Of a DNA stretch of 29,274 bases, positions 28,098 to 29,274 are shown in pieces. Position 1 is the first letter of the stretch, and the number at the start of each line of letters is the position of its first letter. The notes below the pieces were generated by a model that saw only the letters and a program-made list of their open reading frames with translations, was not told where the DNA came from and ran no database searches. The stretch comes from an uncultured Christensenella sp. (GTDB lineage Bacteria > Bacillota > Clostridia > Christensenellales > UBA1750): NCBI GenBank assembly GCA_905193155.1, contig CAJJNQ010000030.1:1-29274 (forward strand), read 5' to 3'. The position numbers and the translations under genes were made by a program.

Positions 28098-29274
28098 TCA
28101 AAATGGAAGTGTGTCTTTATGTGCTTTCATTATAGTTTCAAGCTCAATTAAATACGGAAAATCTGCTCCAAGTAACAGATTTTTCAAAGAAGGACAAAGC
28201 GTATACTCTCGAGCGTTACCGTGACTTGTCCAGTCGCTTTCGTAAACAAATTGGTTTTCTATAAACTGATTTAAATGTGCGCTATATGTACTCGCTACAG
28301 AACCGTCGAGGCAATTATTCAATTCCCACTGGTGGATAGATTCTATCTGTCCTTTTTCCATCCACCTCGCCCCAAAAGTGGTTGTTCTGTTCTGAACGAT
28401 ATATGCAACAAAAAGCTTGTCCTCTTCTGTGAAATTTCCTGCATTCCACAACTCAATAAACCGCTTGCTACTGAGCATCTGATATTTTTCTACAATCGGT
28501 GTAAGTACCGGAACCAATTCTTCCGCATGTGCGGTACACTCTCTAAATACTCCGACGTCCAGGTTCAGTATTTCTTGTTCATATGTACCAGCTCCCAAAG
28601 AGGAAAGTAAATCCAAGGCATTTTCTACATTGATATTATAAATTTCATTTTCAGCCATCCAAGCGCAGATGTCAGATTTTTTGACACGTCGTATCCTTTT
28701 GGTCATTATATAGTACAAAACTACTCGTTCATCATCGGTAGTAATATTCTCCATTAGTGCAGTGGAGGTTGCCAACTGAACTTCTGGCACCGTAGGCTCT
28801 ACTCTTGATTTAAGATATTCAGCGTAACGATCTGAAAGCTTGTGGCCAGCAGCTGTTGCAACAGAAAAACTTACCGGAGTAGCTCTAACTGCACTACGTA
28901 CAGTATCGTAGATTGCTGAAATGTCGTTGGCATTATCCAAACGACGAAGCTTAAAATCGCTATTTAAAAAGCCAAACATATTTGTATGATTGATTTCTGG
29001 AAGACCAATTACGATAGCAGGAGTATTAGGATCTTGTAACCAAATAATGCCTGCTTCATTTAAGCAGTATGCACTTTCATAATAATTTTTCGATAGAATT
29101 GCAATATTTACCGAACTGTTTGTGATTTTTTCTTTTACTTCACGAGAAATAACGCTGTTTACATCATTGCCCGGAAGAGAGGAACAAAATATATAATCAT
29201 TAGGGATTCCTGTTGCAACTAAGGCAGCACCGCACAATTGCTGAGGCAAGCGCTGTCGAATCACCCATCAGACG
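28098..29274 (-). CDS. TIR-domain protein, 5' partial with apparent frameshift
   Basis: The first 110 or so visible residues match a bacterial TIR domain: TGIPNDYIFCSSLPGNDV, IAILSKNYYESAYCLNEAGIIWL, where the E of CLNE (codon 29057-29055) fits the catalytic glutamate of NAD-cleaving TIRs. The remaining 280 residues contain two similar segments (TTDDERVVLYYIMTKRIRRVKKSDICAW and FTEEDKLFVAYIVQNRTTTFGARWMEKGQI) that look like tandem winged helices, perhaps a sensor. The frame has a stop at 29268-29270, but the next frame reads MGDSTALASAIVRCCL, a good TIR first helix, joining the main frame after 29220. One base thus appears extra near 29215-29235, either a true mutation or an error near the sequence end. 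The first TIR strand lies outside the window. It is first in the TIR-AlbA_2-DUF3800 cassette. Confidence 0.8.

Overview
The window looks like chromosome from a GC-rich gut-type Firmicute, most likely class Clostridia near the Oscillospiraceae/Ruminococcaceae. The evidence is a sortase-anchored surface protein, Shine-Dalgarno-led genes with occasional TTG/GTG starts, an LplB/LplC-type sugar transporter with a YesM/YesN-type two-component pair, and clostridial mobile-element genes (TnpV, excisionase-like proteins, integrase and relaxase remnants). The species cannot be named from the sequence. Roughly the first 20.5 kb is GC-rich carbohydrate-metabolism chromosome. The last 8-9 kb is a more AT-rich accessory island, most AT-rich after about 26 kb.

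Layout, left part. The window opens in the 3' end of a cell-wall-anchored protein (2-250) with an eight-residue tandem repeat. A major-facilitator transporter with its own promoter follows (485-1765). On the minus strand comes a two-gene operon of a ThuA-like protein and a Gfo/Idh/MocA oxidoreductase (3871 to 2005). Upstream of it, also on the minus strand, is a sugar-uptake operon transcribed from 11212 to 4107: lipoprotein solute-binding protein, AraC-type response regulator, two permeases, sensor kinase. No ATPase gene is present, so the transporter probably borrows a shared one. Diverging from the binding-protein gene is a large cytoplasmic GH31-type glycosidase with a long N-terminal extension (11541-14903).

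Layout, middle. A 679-residue LacI-type regulator with two complete sugar-sensing domains (15217-17256) precedes a TIM-barrel sugar isomerase/epimerase (17690-18502) and a second Gfo/Idh/MocA oxidoreductase (18577-19752). The palindrome TTTGCGCAAA occurs three times: before the regulator, in the gap before the isomerase, and just downstream of the isomerase promoter. It is very probably the regulator's operator. Together these genes read as uptake and intracellular breakdown of an oligosaccharide or glycoside, with redox and isomerase chemistry on the released sugar. A metallophosphoesterase with its own promoter and a terminator-like leader ends the chromosomal part (19893-20468), followed by a frameshifted, probably truncated Sel1-repeat gene.

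Layout, right part. Two 57-nt 3' pieces of tRNA-Ser genes (21353-21409 and 22636-22692), both broken at the anticodon loop, mark successive integrations of tyrosine-recombinase elements. Between them lie an excisionase-like gene, an inverted relaxase fragment and the last 70 or so codons of an integrase, with short repeats near both ends that look like integrase arm sites. After the second piece come a double-HTH excisionase-like gene, a DUF6809-like gene, tnpV, an ATPase/nuclease of the ATPase_2-DUF234 type, a truncated second tnpV copy, and a minus-strand cassette of TIR protein, AlbA_2/Schlafen-type protein and DUF3800 protein. That cassette is the best candidate for a poorly described (possibly anti-phage) system. 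The TIR gene runs off the window edge and carries an apparent one-base frameshift there.
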